64,000 bases of DNA from Lactiplantibacillus plantarum EGD-AQ4 (GCF_000463075.2 NZ_AVAQ01000012.1:248001-312000); one strand, 5' to 3'. Positions 45,647-54,943 are shown, counted from the first letter of the stretch. The notes: generated by a model not told the origin, from the letters alone. Program-made: numbers and translations.

Positions 45647-45874
45647 AACGGATTTTTGCTAGCAAGGCTTACCCAGTGACTTCCTATAACCACAACTTAC
45701 GCGCAATGACCAGTCATCACCTCAACTTGCAGGTCCAAGGGAACTTGGACTGATGCAGTCATCAACAGCCCCAAGTGACACGAATCAACAGTTATGCATT
45801 TTGCATAAGCCTTTTGTCATCGTAACGATTATGATAATTAACGTACTAGCGAATGGTTAACCAACCGATGTACA

Positions 45875-47008
45875 TTATCCAAGATAACTGATCCCCGCCA
45901 AAATGGCGACCGTCTCGGCAACGCGCAGCCACCAACGGTAACGGGACCATTGCTTGGACGACCACTGTTGTTTGAGCCAACGATTCCAAGAGTGTGCAAT
46001 TACTGGCGCAACGAATATCAAAAAGCCGCTCATCCAGAAGTTAATTTTGCCGGCAACGGTAGGCTGGTCCCAACCAGCACTAATTAAAGCGAGCATCATA
46101 ATACCATAGATAACCCATAACGTGATCACCAATCCACGCTGTAGGTGGTATTGCCACTTGGCAGCTAGCTGGACTTGGACCCCCTGCTGCTTTGAAACAT
46201 CTGGCTCAGACTTAGGACTTACCGACGTTGGCTGACCAGGGATAGCGGCCAACATTGCCGTGGCGCTCTGGTAACGTTGATCTGGGTCCAGTGCGGTCGC
46301 GCGAGCAATAATCGGGCCCCAGACCTCATCCGCAGTGCGGCTCGCTTTATCCAACGGGCCGTGGGGTTCCTGCCCGGTTAACAAGCAGTTCAAAACGACG
46401 CCTAACGAGTAAATATCACTTCGTTGGTCGGTCTGAGCAAACCCGTAGTTTTCAGGCGCCGCAAAGCCACTCGTCCCGAGTAAGCGGGTATCTGCGTCTT
46501 GGGCGGCATGGTGCTGGCGGGCTGCATTCACGTCAATCAAGTAATAGTGGTCGCGATAACACATCACGTTGCTTAGTTTTAAGTCGCGATGCACGATCTC
46601 GCGGTCAGCTAGCGCTTGTAAAGTTTGTAACAGTTCGGTTGCGACCTGGGCCGTCATTTCAGGGAAAAATGGCCCTTGGGTTCGCAGTTGATCAGCCAAC
46701 GTCTGTCCGTTGATCAGTGTTTCGATACTGACAACACAGTCTGGCCGCGTTAATAACGCCTCAATCTGGGGCATCCGGGGAACCGGTTGCTGCTTGAGTC
46801 GTTGCAAGACAGGTAGATTGTCTGCACGTACGATTTTAGCGACGGACACCACTTGTTGCTTTTTAACTAATAATGGAAATTCGCGTGTTGGCAACAACGG
46901 CCCCAATGGTTCGTAGCCCGCTTCGCTCAATAATTGCATCGCCTGCACAATTGGTAACAACCGCCGGCCCCCCTTTTTACTTAATTTATCAATACTTATC
47001 ATAACCAT
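45875..47008 (-). CDS. Ser/Thr protein kinase with C-terminal membrane helices
   Basis: A 377-residue Hanks-type kinase. HRDLKLSN (about 140-147) gives the catalytic loop, LIDVNAAR replaces the DFG magnesium loop (DVN at about 159), GTSGFAAPE (178-186) is the activation-loop end, and SDIYSLG (197-203) follows. No glycine-rich loop is evident. The likely ATP lysine is in VAK at about residue 58. Three membrane helices lie after residue 285, with no extracellular PASTA domains. It is divergent from the DUF4064/DUF4352 pair with a shared 18-base gap. No ribosome site is clear before the ATG. Confidence 0.85.
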   Translation of the reverse strand: MVMISIDKLSKKGGRRLLPIVQAMQLLSEAGYEPLGPLLPTREFPLLVKKQQVVSVAKIVRADNLPVLQRLKQQPVPRMPQIEALLTRPDCVVSIETLINGQTLADQLRTQGPFFPEMTAQVATELLQTLQALADREIVHRDLKLSNVMCYRDHYYLIDVNAARQHHAAQDADTRLLGTSGFAAPENYGFAQTDQRSDIYSLGVVLNCLLTGQEPHGPLDKASRTADEVWGPIIARATALDPDQRYQSATAMLAAIPGQPTSVSPKSEPDVSKQQGVQVQLAAKWQYHLQRGLVITLWVIYGIMMLALISAGWDQPTVAGKINFWMSGFLIFVAPVIAHSWNRWLKQQWSSKQWSRYRWWLRVAETVAILAGISYLG

Positions 47009-47026
47009 ACTTTTGGAGGAATTACA

Positions 47027-47389
47027 ATGTCAAAAAATAGTCAAACTGATCTCACTGCATCCGCACCCCGCTCTCGGACGGCCGAATTAGTTCTCGGCAT
47101 CATTGGCGGCATCTTCGGTATCATCGCCGGACTGCTCGCCATGACGATTGGCGGTATCGGTAGCGCCCTCGAAGCCAGCGGTAGCGCCGGTGTTAGCAAT
47201 CTCGGCTTCGGTTGTATTCTGGTCTCCGCATTAGCCATCGTTTTGAGCATCCTGATCAATCGCAACCACGTCTTAATGGGCTGGTTAATTATCGCATGCG
47301 GAATTCTTAATTTCGTCTTCGTTAGCGCCTTTGGAATTTTAAGCGGCCTATTGATTGTCATCGCAGGCGGCTTAGCACTAAGAAAGTAG
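47027..47389 (+). CDS. DUF4064-like small membrane protein
   Basis: A 120-residue protein with four membrane helices: TAELVLGIIGGIFGIIAGLLAM, LGFGCILVSALAIVLSILI, HVLMGWLIIACGILNFVFV, GILSGLLIVIAGGLAL, matching the DUF4064 pattern (family of unknown function). GGAGG lies 7 bases before the ATG. Divergent from the kinase gene, with only 18 bases between the starts. The DUF4352 gene starts 9 bases downstream, so the two are co-expressed. Confidence 0.82.
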   Translation: MSKNSQTDLTASAPRSRTAELVLGIIGGIFGIIAGLLAMTIGGIGSALEASGSAGVSNLGFGCILVSALAIVLSILINRNHVLMGWLIIACGILNFVFVSAFGILSGLLIVIAGGLALRK

Positions 47390-47398
47390 GTCAAGTAT

Positions 47399-47944
47399 AT
47401 GAAAACAAGCAAATCATGGTATCAACGTTGGTGGGTCTGGGTACTCATTGCCCTGGGCGCCTTTATCGTCATTGGCATCGTCAACTCGCCCGACGACACA
47501 ACTAGCTCCAATACTAACCAGGCCACCAGTCAGAAGGCCAGTTCAAAAAAGGCCACGACCAAGAGCGTTTACAAAGTTGGCGAAACGGCCACCATCGATC
47601 ACGTTCAGGTCACGGTAACCGATGTTAAAACGGCGACGACTTTGAATGAGTCCCAGCCCAAAACGGGCGACCAGTTCTATACCGTAACGGTAAAAATCAA
47701 AAACACCGGTTCCGACAAAATTTCATACAATCCTTACGATTTCAAAATCAAAGCTGCTGGTAACCAAACCAGTTTGGATGAAATCAACATCGACGCTCAC
47801 GACCAACTCGATAGTGGCGATTTGACCGCTGGTGGGACCGTCAGCGGAACCATGACTGGTCAGTCCAAAACGAACGGGACCGTTGAATTGATTTATACCC
47901 CGAGTTACTTCAGTGACCGTCATTTGACCTTTAAATTACAATAA
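47399..47944 (+). CDS. DUF4352-domain extracytoplasmic protein
   Basis: A 181-residue protein with a signal/anchor helix (WWVWVLIALGAFIVIGIV), a Ser/Thr/Lys linker, and a DUF4352 immunoglobulin-like domain (VYKVGETATIDHVQVTVTDVKTATT, YTVTVKIKNTGSDKISYNPYDFKIK). Such domains are displayed outside the membrane, often beside kinase or two-component genes. With the kinase and the DUF4064 protein it may form an envelope-sensing module (inference). Confidence 0.85.
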   Translation: MKTSKSWYQRWWVWVLIALGAFIVIGIVNSPDDTTSSNTNQATSQKASSKKATTKSVYKVGETATIDHVQVTVTDVKTATTLNESQPKTGDQFYTVTVKIKNTGSDKISYNPYDFKIKAAGNQTSLDEINIDAHDQLDSGDLTAGGTVSGTMTGQSKTNGTVELIYTPSYFSDRHLTFKLQ

Positions 47945-47994
47945 TCTCTGGTAAACTAATACTAATCAAACCACACGTATTAGGGGGGCCAGCC

Positions 47995-48429
47995 GTGACA
48001 GAACGTGAAACGAGTGAACTTTTCAACGAAATCAAACAAGCAAGTGAGGCCGATCAATTTATGACAAATATGGCCAGCAGTTTCATCCGTACCAACCCAG
48101 CTGAATACCTTGCTGAGCTGATTCAAGTTAAGCAGGTCACTAAAAGTCAGGTCATCCGGCAAGCTAATCTGACGCCATCGATTGGCTACCAGTATTTTGA
48201 TGGCAAACGCCGCCCCAACCGGGCACGCATGATTGCGTTAGGCTTCGGATTCAGGCTTTCACTGACCGAGCTCAACACGATGCTCAAACGAACCGGCTAT
48301 GCCGTGTTGTACGCCAAGGATGAATGGGACGCGCTGATTATCTTTGCACTCAGCCAGCGCTACGATCTGAACCGCACTGACGAACTACTCTACCAATACG
48401 GTCTTGGCACCATTACCGCCGAAGATTAG
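47995..48429 (+). CDS. HTH-containing small regulator
   Basis: A 144-residue protein. The middle LIQVKQVTKSQVIRQANLTPSIGYQYFDGKRRPNRARMIALGFGFRLSLTELNTMLKRTGYAVL is a phage-repressor-like HTH region followed by a helical tail. GTG at 47995 is preceded by AGGGGGG. It reads in the same direction as the DUF4352 gene, 50 bases after it, and is likely a kinase target or regulator of the module, a pairing also seen in other Firmicutes. Confidence 0.7.
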   Translation: MTERETSELFNEIKQASEADQFMTNMASSFIRTNPAEYLAELIQVKQVTKSQVIRQANLTPSIGYQYFDGKRRPNRARMIALGFGFRLSLTELNTMLKRTGYAVLYAKDEWDALIIFALSQRYDLNRTDELLYQYGLGTITAED

Positions 48430-48591
48430 CAGTGGTTAATCAGCTGGATTCCCATTAAAATATCTGCTGTCAGTGAATAAGTTTTTGACTTGATTACCAA
48501 CTACAGCGATTCTGGCGCCAAAACAGGATACGCGACTGATTGGTGGTAACCCGAAAATGGCCAACCATCAACTATTGCGTACGAACCAAAA

Positions 48592-48665
48592 AAGCGACTG
48601 ATTCAAGTGACGACCTAGCGTACATAGCGTAAGGTCGGTTGCTTTGAATCAGTCGCTTTTTTTAC
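48592..48665. terminator. Bidirectional terminator between the HTH gene and the TauE permease
   Basis: AAGCGACTGATTCAA pairs with TTGAATCAGTCGCTT, with inner stems GACC/GGTC and TACG/CGTA and A/T runs on both sides. It serves both converging genes. Confidence 0.8.
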
Positions 48666-48679
48666 TTGCCGTGGTGGTA

Positions 48680-49396
48680 CTAAATAAACAGATAATAGCT
48701 CCCACTCAATCCAATAAACAAATAAATCAAGTGGCGCACCGTTTTCATCGGTAAATGCGGTAAGATGCGTGCCGCAATCGCAGTTCCAATGACCGCGCCG
48801 ACCATTCCAATTAAGATATTTGGAATCAGAACCGGTGTCAAAATACCGTTGAGCACCCGTACCGTCGAAATATAAATGACATCAATTAAGAAAAACGTTT
48901 GTAAGTTGCCCAAATAATCGGCTGTCGTATCCGCCAATGACAGGAAATATAGCGCCATCAAAGGACCACCGATGCCAAACAGGCCATTGAAAAAGCCTGA
49001 AATAATCATAAAGATCCCGGCTAGCCACCATGGATAGACCTGAGTGGCGGCGCGTTTGCTTAGACTAAAGTAAATCGCTAATGCCACTAACAAAGCCCCG
49101 AGTAGTCGGCGTAATAGTTGCACGTCCAGTTCTTGACCGAGATGCACTGAATAGGCCGCCACACTCGCGTAGATGATAAACGGGATTACGATTTGGCGTA
49201 AATGAATATGGTGTCGATTTCGCCAGACTAAGGTCAGCACGCTTGCCGCCATAATCACGCCAGCAACTGCCGCACTTTGCGCAATTGAAAAGAGTTGCGG
49301 CAGGAAAATCATCATGACGATTGCTGCGCCAAAGCCAGTCAAGCCTTGGACTAGTCCCGCTAATAGTCCCGGTAGAAATACCAATAGCCACGTCAT
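48680..49396 (-). CDS. TauE/SafE-family sulfite/organic anion permease
   Basis: A 238-residue TSUP permease with about eight helices: LVFLPGLLAGLVQGLTGFGAAIVMMIFLPQLF (the repeat motif of the family), then PWWLAGIFMIISGFFNGLFGIGGPLMALYFL as the second repeat. AGGAGG, 7 bases before the ATG at 49396, sets the start. Members export or import sulfite, taurine breakdown products or other sulfonates; which one applies here is not visible. Confidence 0.85.
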   Translation of the reverse strand: MTWLLVFLPGLLAGLVQGLTGFGAAIVMMIFLPQLFSIAQSAAVAGVIMAASVLTLVWRNRHHIHLRQIVIPFIIYASVAAYSVHLGQELDVQLLRRLLGALLVALAIYFSLSKRAATQVYPWWLAGIFMIISGFFNGLFGIGGPLMALYFLSLADTTADYLGNLQTFFLIDVIYISTVRVLNGILTPVLIPNILIGMVGAVIGTAIAARILPHLPMKTVRHLIYLFIGLSGSYYLFI

Positions 49397-49455
49397 TAAC
49401 ACGCCTCCTCACGAGCATTTTAAATCAAGTTTCATACGGCCACGATAATAAAAAA

Positions 49456-49475
49456 GAACCGGATCATCCCAGTTC
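49456..49475 (-). terminator. Terminator of azlD
   Basis: GAACcGGA and TCCcaGTTC pair with a small loop and a TTTTTT tail on the minus strand. Confidence 0.65.
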
Positions 49476-49484
49476 CAACTAACA

Positions 49485-49835
49485 TCATATATGAATTAAC
49501 AACACGAACACCATCACCGATACTAAGCCGATCACCACCGACAACGTCATCGAACGCGTTCGGTAGGCAACAAATCCAACGAGAATCGCTGAAATAATCA
49601 TACCCAGATTACCCGAAGTAATCACCGCGTACTTACTATCAATGAAGACGCTTTTGACAACGAGCGCTGTAAACAGTGAAACGGGTACGAACCGCATCCA
49701 CTCGTTAAACCATTCTGGAATTTTCCGCTTCGTAAAGAACAGTAACGGAAAGAAGCGTGGAATAAAGGCCACACACGCACAAAAAATGACCAACCAAAAA
49801 TGGTCCATACTACTCATTGAGCTGACTGATTGCAT
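49485..49835 (-). CDS. azlD: AzlD-family branched-chain amino acid exporter subunit
   Basis: A 116-residue AzlD protein with four helices: CVAFIPRFFPLLFFTKRKIPEWFNEWMRFVPVSLFTALVVKSVF is the signature (VPRxLP-like motif). It pairs with AzlC to export branched-chain amino acids. GAGGGG precedes the ATG. It starts 20 bases after azlC ends. Confidence 0.92.
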   Translation of the reverse strand: MQSVSSMSSMDHFWLVIFCACVAFIPRFFPLLFFTKRKIPEWFNEWMRFVPVSLFTALVVKSVFIDSKYAVITSGNLGMIISAILVGFVAYRTRSMTLSVVIGLVSVMVFVLLIHI

Positions 49836-49855
49836 AAGAAAAACCCCTCTGTGCC

Positions 49856-50620
49856 CTACTTGTCAGATTCTTCCATGGCTGCTGGGCCAGTGGGATCGTG
49901 AACCTTATAGAGTAAATGACTTTCTGGCTTATGTGCTAACAAGTAACGTTCAATAAAGTAACCGGTCAATGATGCGAGTAACGTCGAAACCACTAAGCCC
50001 AACGTACTCTTCATCAAGACTAGGAACCCGATCGTTAAAACGCCAGACAAAATTGCGACTAAGATGATCAAACGACTCTTAGTTTGCATAATTGCCATAT
50101 AAATAAATAGCGCCGTTAACGCAAAATCGACCACTTGGAGATTAATCGTCAGGGCACTGCCAATCAGACTCCCGACAATGTTACTGACGGTCCAGAATAG
50201 TAACGAATAGTGTTCGACCAACAGTGCTTGTGATGGTTTCCAATGCTTGTCGGTTGCAAACTTTAAGTAGTTGACCGCGTAGTTTTCATCATTCATCGAA
50301 AACGCAAACGTAAAAATAAACGGTAGCGATTGCCCTTTTAAGTAGCGCGATAGGCTGGAACCTAATAAGGCGTACCGTAACTCCAAGAAAAACATCATCA
50401 AAATAATGGTTGTCATCGGTGCATTGATTGTCAGCATCGATGCAATTAAAAATTGGGCGCCACCGGAAAAGACCATTACCGAAATTAACGCCGTCAGTAG
50501 ATGGTTGAACCCGGCCGCATGCAGTAGCACCCCACACGCTAACCCGATGGGGATATAGCTAAGCCCAAGTGGCATCACAGTCCGCAATACCACTAACCAA
50601 TTTGGCTCGTTCTTTTTCAC
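49856..50620 (-). CDS. azlC: AzlC-family branched-chain amino acid exporter subunit
   Basis: A 254-residue AzlC protein with about eight helices: VMPLGLSYIPIGLACGVLLHAAGF is the conserved opening, then MVFSGGAQFLIASML. GTG at 50620 is used because GGAGG lies 8 bases upstream; in-frame ATGs farther upstream overlap that site. Together with AzlD it exports leucine, isoleucine and valine (family function), removing excess amino acids produced during growth on peptides. Confidence 0.92.
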   Translation of the reverse strand: MKKNEPNWLVVLRTVMPLGLSYIPIGLACGVLLHAAGFNHLLTALISVMVFSGGAQFLIASMLTINAPMTTIILMMFFLELRYALLGSSLSRYLKGQSLPFIFTFAFSMNDENYAVNYLKFATDKHWKPSQALLVEHYSLLFWTVSNIVGSLIGSALTINLQVVDFALTALFIYMAIMQTKSRLIILVAILSGVLTIGFLVLMKSTLGLVVSTLLASLTGYFIERYLLAHKPESHLLYKVHDPTGPAAMEESDK

Positions 50621-50777
50621 CAAGAATGCCTCCAGTACCATACCAGTAAAGAATTCTAGCAACAATGTTGAGCGTCGAACTACTTAGACACTCGAACTTA
50701 ATTTTAACATGTTTTTTATAGCAATCCTACACCTTGTTAAGTTTTTCAACGTATGTAAGCGATTCCATCGATATTTT

Positions 50778-51275
50778 TTACTTAAAATGTTTTCCCAAAA
50801 TCACTAAGTCATTCGGCCGACCACCCAATTCAGCGACCGCTGGCAGAAAGCCCCACTGTTCATAGCCAAATTTTTTGAAGAGTTTAATGCTGGCCATATT
50901 GCTTGAAAAAATGTACGCGACAATCGCCGTTAACCCCAGTGCTGGTAGCTTTTCTGGAATCAATGCCAGCACTTGACCACCCAGGCCCTTTCCTTGAACG
51001 CTACGATCCAAATAGACAGAGATTTCACTGGTCTTCGCGTAGGCCGCGCGCCCGTAGAATGGCGATAAACTGACCCAACCAATCACTAAATCATCGTTAA
51101 TCACGACCCACATCGGATAGTGTTCTGGGGTATGACTCAAAAACCACGGCCGCCGCTGTTCTACCGTGACTGGCTTGAGGTCAGCAGTCACCTGATGACT
51201 TGGAATCGTTTGGTTATAAATATCCACAATAATTGGTAAATCCGACATTGTTGCGATGCGTAATGACACACTCAT
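50778..51275 (-). CDS. GNAT acetyltransferase (phosphinothricin/Pat-like)
   Basis: A 165-residue GNAT protein with RIATMSDLPIIVDIYNQ, SVYLDRSVQGKGLGGQVL (motif A, Q/RxxGxG/A) and ASIKLFKKFGYEQWGF. The whole layout matches the YwnH/phosphinothricin N-acetyltransferase subgroup that acetylates methionine sulfoximine or amino acid analogues. ATG at 51275 is used as GGAG lies 9 bases before it. Alone. Confidence 0.87.
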   Translation of the reverse strand: MSVSLRIATMSDLPIIVDIYNQTIPSHQVTADLKPVTVEQRRPWFLSHTPEHYPMWVVINDDLVIGWVSLSPFYGRAAYAKTSEISVYLDRSVQGKGLGGQVLALIPEKLPALGLTAIVAYIFSSNMASIKLFKKFGYEQWGFLPAVAELGGRPNDLVILGKHFK

Positions 51276-51374
51276 AGCTTCCCACTCCATTCGTCTTAAC
51301 GATTACTCTCAGTTTAATTATACATTTGATTGAAAGTTATGCTAACTAAATTCGACTCGGATTATTACAGGATT

Positions 51375-51487
51375 GTAATGTTGGTAAGGTTAGATTACTG
51401 TTCGTCTGCCGATGCGTACCTTAGTCCGGCCTCCGGGGCTGGCTGACAACGCTGGAACAGGGCGGACATCTTTGCGCGTTGTCAGTC
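51375..51487. repeat. Collapsed copy of the structured element
   Basis: CCTCCGGGGCTGGCTGACAACGCTGG matches domain A of the large elements (copy 1 at 23211), but the inner part has gone; CTGACAACGC is closed directly by GCGTTGTCAG. The stretch is flanked by an 11-base direct repeat ATTACAGGATT at 51364-51374 and 51488-51498, as left by insertion or by deletion between repeats. Confidence 0.6.
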
Positions 51488-51551
51488 ATTACAGGATTTA
51501 AATCATTCATCCCAATTTAATTATTTACGAACACTAGCGACCACCGAAAAA

Positions 51552-51594
51552 AATTCGCCCGCTTAGACCTAATCACAATCTAAGCGAGCGAATT
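51552..51594 (-). terminator. Terminator of dacA
   Basis: AATTCGCcCGCTTAGA pairs with TCTAAGCGaGCGAATT; the minus-strand T tract follows. Confidence 0.8.
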
Positions 51595-51680
51595 ATCATG
51601 TTTTCTGCAAGCTAGCCGTTCATTTGGCTGTTGCTTCCGGAAAGCCTAATTTTTTGTTTTAATTTCAATCACGCAACGCG

Positions 51681-53015
51681 CTAGTTAAACCAGCTCTTAA
51701 CCCCACGCCACATCCGAACAAAGATGTTTGCTTTGTCGATGGACTTCTTAGGGGTAACGTTGACCGTCATCGTCTTGCTAGTCGTCCCATCGACCACTTG
51801 AATGGTCTTCTTGTTAAGGCTTAACTTAGCCGTCCCGACCGTCTTACCATTCTTGACCGGTGCTTGTAGCTTGCCAGACGTCGTTGCGGACTTCTTCAAG
51901 CTGACCTTGCCGGTAACTGAACTGGCGTCAGAACCAGTTGGCAAGTAGACTTTTGTGGCCTTACTGTTTGAGACCAGCTTCGAAGTCAACGCCTTCCCAT
52001 CTTGAACGTCAACTGACTTGGTGCCATTGATCGTCCCGTTCTTGTTGATGGTCGTGGTTGTGAAGTTGTGGTAGACGTACGACATGATTTCAGCCGTTTG
52101 CGTAAACCGTTCCGTCCCACTGTCATTAGCAGCACCAGCATGCATGACGACGGTAATGATCCGGTTACCATTGCTGAACTTGACCGTTCCAGTGAAGGCA
52201 TTCCCAGCCTTAGTGGAAGTCCCGGTCTTCAACCCATCAACAGGTAAAGCGGAATAGTGCTTAACTAAGCCCTTCAACATGTAGTTCCGGTTATCCATCT
52301 TCGTGGCAGAGCTCGTACCCTTTTCAAACCAGGCGTGGGCAATGCTGGAAGTCTTCAACACTTCAGGATATGTGGATAATAATTTTTGGGCAACGGTGGC
52401 GACATCTTGCGCTGACATTTCGTTTTCAGTGCTACCAGAAACGTTACTGTAACCGATCGTGCTCCCAACTTCCTTGTTGGTCAACCCACTGGCGTTAATA
52501 ATCGTTGCATCCGTGATGCCCCATGATTTCGCCGTCTTCCGCATCAAACTAACGAATTTGTGTGGACTACCGGCAACCGCGTCACCTAAAGCTGTAACGG
52601 CGGCGTTAGCGGAGTAGATTTCAGTTGCATTGTATAATTGCCGTACGGAATAAGTCTTGGTTGATAATAATGGCACGTTCGCATATTCCGTATTTTGACT
52701 CATCTTAGCGACAGCCTTGCTGACACTAATTTTTTGATTCCACGATAACTTGCCTTCGTGGATGGCCTTAAGAATGAGGTACGTACTCAACATCTTAGTC
52801 ATTGAGGCAATCGCCATTGGCTTCGTACTATTCTTGTCGTACAGAATCTGACCAGTCGACGCGTCCACGGCAATGGCCGCTTTCGCTGAAATCGATGGTG
52901 TGCTGGCCGCTTGGGCTTGTAAGTCAGCGCCTGCAATGCCTAAACCAGCCGTACTAAACGTGACCGCCGCAACGAGGGCAATCACAACTTTCTTTAACTT
53001 TCCCGCAAATCTCAT
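51681..53015 (-). CDS. dacA: D-alanyl-D-alanine carboxypeptidase
   Basis: A 444-residue PBP5-type DD-carboxypeptidase. Signal peptide with likely cleavage near AQA-AST (residue 37), active site Ser71-Met-Thr-Lys74, Ser135-Ala-Asn137 and Lys263-Thr-Gly265. A C-terminal PBP5-associated beta domain follows, ending in the amphipathic anchor ANIFVRMWRGVKSWF. It trims the terminal D-Ala of peptidoglycan pentapeptides outside the membrane. Downstream of the two-component pair on the same strand, so the system may respond to wall state (inference). AAAGGGA precedes the ATG. Confidence 0.94.
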   Translation of the reverse strand: MRFAGKLKKVVIALVAAVTFSTAGLGIAGADLQAQAASTPSISAKAAIAVDASTGQILYDKNSTKPMAIASMTKMLSTYLILKAIHEGKLSWNQKISVSKAVAKMSQNTEYANVPLLSTKTYSVRQLYNATEIYSANAAVTALGDAVAGSPHKFVSLMRKTAKSWGITDATIINASGLTNKEVGSTIGYSNVSGSTENEMSAQDVATVAQKLLSTYPEVLKTSSIAHAWFEKGTSSATKMDNRNYMLKGLVKHYSALPVDGLKTGTSTKAGNAFTGTVKFSNGNRIITVVMHAGAANDSGTERFTQTAEIMSYVYHNFTTTTINKNGTINGTKSVDVQDGKALTSKLVSNSKATKVYLPTGSDASSVTGKVSLKKSATTSGKLQAPVKNGKTVGTAKLSLNKKTIQVVDGTTSKTMTVNVTPKKSIDKANIFVRMWRGVKSWFN

Positions 53016-53078
53016 TTCTCAATTATCCCTTTCCTGAGTGCTATGTTTAGTTTAAATAATTATGTGCATGGAAACAAG

Positions 53079-54239
53079 CTAATTTATCATATTCGACTGT
53101 TTTTTTGTTAATGGGTGGTCATGCTTCACAGGAAGATGGATCACAAAGCTCGTCTGCTCATCATCACTCTGCGCATAAATGTAGCCGCCATGATGGTCGA
53201 CGATACTCTGAGCGATGGCTAGCCCTAGTCCAGAGCCGCCCGTCGCTTTGGAACGTGATTCTTCGACCCGATAGAATCGTTCAAACAGCCGGCCAAGGGA
53301 TTCAGCCGGAATCCGTTTGCCGTCGTTGGTGACGTGAATCACGACTTCATCATCACGTTGCTCAGCCTGCAAGAAAATATTTTTGGCACCCGTCCCATAT
53401 TTGAACGCATTCGTAATCAGATTACTGAACACCCGGCCGAGCTTTTCCGCATCCGCCTCTAAATAAATCGGTTGCGGTCCCGTCTCGACTTGAATCGTCA
53501 GATGCTTCTTATTGGCTTCCAATTCAAAACTCGCCGCCAATTGTTCCAACATCGCTGTCAGGTTCAGCTTGGAAATCGCAAGCGGCGTTTCCGTTTGCCG
53601 TGACTTTGTATATTCGAACAAGTCCTCGACTAGCGATTTCATCTGAGTGGCCTTTAAATACGCGATATGCGCGTATTTGACCAAGTCCTCGTTCGACTGG
53701 TACTGCTTATTCTCAATCAGCCCTAAATAGCCGATAATCGACGTCAGCGGCGTTCGAATATCGTGGCTGACATTCGTGATCAACGCATCCTTGGACCGTT
53801 CAATCTCACGTTCCTCATCCATCGAATGAATCGCTGAATCGACTAACGCATTGACGCTTTCAACCACGCGTTGGGTATCGCCAGTCAGATTAAAATCAAT
53901 CCGGTGGTCAAAGTGCCCAGCAGCAATGTAATGTAATTCACTGATAATGTGACGCAATTGCATTTGTTTATAGCGCCGAATCAGTCGCCAGTACAATACA
54001 AATCCGTCTGCCACCAGCATCAGGCCGATGAAGATATTCTCATAACTCCAGAGTTGATAATTATTCGGGCCAATTTTGATGGACCGTTTAATTTGAAAAA
54101 TTCCACTTTGCAGGCCCGGATTATGCGCAATCGTACTATTGATCAGAACTACGATCGACAAGTTTAAAAGGAGTAGCAAAATAACCGTTACTACTCCTTC
54201 AAAAAACAGTTCACTTTTTTCGCGTCCCGTTAATTTCAC
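53079..54239 (-). CDS. Sensor histidine kinase
   Basis: A 386-residue kinase with two membrane helices (residues 11-37 and about 69-87), and the extracellular loop between them is only about 30 residues. A HAMP-like linker follows, then a dimerisation helix with phospho-acceptor His159 (NVSHDIRTPL), the N box SNLITNAFKYG (about 272-282), and GSGLGL (about 336-341). The D-box is VTNDGKRI. It resembles VanS/PhoR-type kinases that sense cell-wall stress or phosphate. Starts at GTG with GAGGG upstream, 14 bases after the regulator stop. Confidence 0.92.
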   Translation of the reverse strand: MKLTGREKSELFFEGVVTVILLLLLNLSIVVLINSTIAHNPGLQSGIFQIKRSIKIGPNNYQLWSYENIFIGLMLVADGFVLYWRLIRRYKQMQLRHIISELHYIAAGHFDHRIDFNLTGDTQRVVESVNALVDSAIHSMDEEREIERSKDALITNVSHDIRTPLTSIIGYLGLIENKQYQSNEDLVKYAHIAYLKATQMKSLVEDLFEYTKSRQTETPLAISKLNLTAMLEQLAASFELEANKKHLTIQVETGPQPIYLEADAEKLGRVFSNLITNAFKYGTGAKNIFLQAEQRDDEVVIHVTNDGKRIPAESLGRLFERFYRVEESRSKATGGSGLGLAIAQSIVDHHGGYIYAQSDDEQTSFVIHLPVKHDHPLTKKQSNMIN

Positions 54240-54253
54240 AAGTTAACCCTCAC

Positions 54254-54943
54254 TTAACGCGCTTCAATCTTATAACCAACGCCCCAGACAGTCTGGATCA
54301 CCTTTTCACCGTTCGTCGCTTCTTCAATCTTATCCCGTAAATGACTCACGTGCACCATCACGGTCTTAGCCGACACGATGCTCTCTTGTTGCCAAACACG
54401 TTCAAAAATATCATCCGCCGAAAAGACCCGGTTGGGGTGACTGGCCAATAGGTATAAAATACCAAATTCCAAGGCCGTTAATTGAATATCCTTACCAGTC
54501 AACGTCTTAACTTCATGTGAATCCTTGTTGATCGTCAACGGGCCAATATCCAACACATCTGGTTCAGTGGTCGTGACATTATTCTCAGAACGCCGCAAAA
54601 GTGACTTGACCCGCGCCATGATTTCCAGTGGGTTGAATGGCTTGGTGACATAGTCGTCTGCCCCAGTAATCAGCCCTTGAATCTTATCCATATCGCCAGT
54701 TTTGGCAGATAAGACGAGAATTGGCAACTGTGAATCCTTACGAACTTCCTTGATGACTTCGATCCCGTCCATTTCGGGCATCATGATATCCAAAATCATG
54801 AGGGCAATATCTGGGTTCGTATTTAACTTAGTCAGTGCTTCGCGACCATTGTAGGCGCTAATTGGCTCATAGCCTTCATTTTTTATATAAATTTCTAATA
54901 GTTGTGCAATTTCTTTGTCGTCATCGACTACTAAAATTTTCAT
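54254..54943 (-). CDS. OmpR/PhoB-type response regulator
   Basis: A 229-residue regulator. Receiver domain with acidic pair DDD at 8-10, phospho-acceptor Asp52 (MILDIMMPEMDG), Thr/Ser switch region LVLSAKTGD and Lys101 (TKPFNP). Winged-helix output domain ends VSHLRDKIEEATNGEKVIQTVWGVGYKIE. AAGGAG precedes the ATG. First gene of the pair; the kinase follows by 14 bases. Target genes are not visible; dacA downstream is a candidate. Confidence 0.95.
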   Translation of the reverse strand: MKILVVDDDKEIAQLLEIYIKNEGYEPISAYNGREALTKLNTNPDIALMILDIMMPEMDGIEVIKEVRKDSQLPILVLSAKTGDMDKIQGLITGADDYVTKPFNPLEIMARVKSLLRRSENNVTTTEPDVLDIGPLTINKDSHEVKTLTGKDIQLTALEFGILYLLASHPNRVFSADDIFERVWQQESIVSAKTVMVHVSHLRDKIEEATNGEKVIQTVWGVGYKIEAR

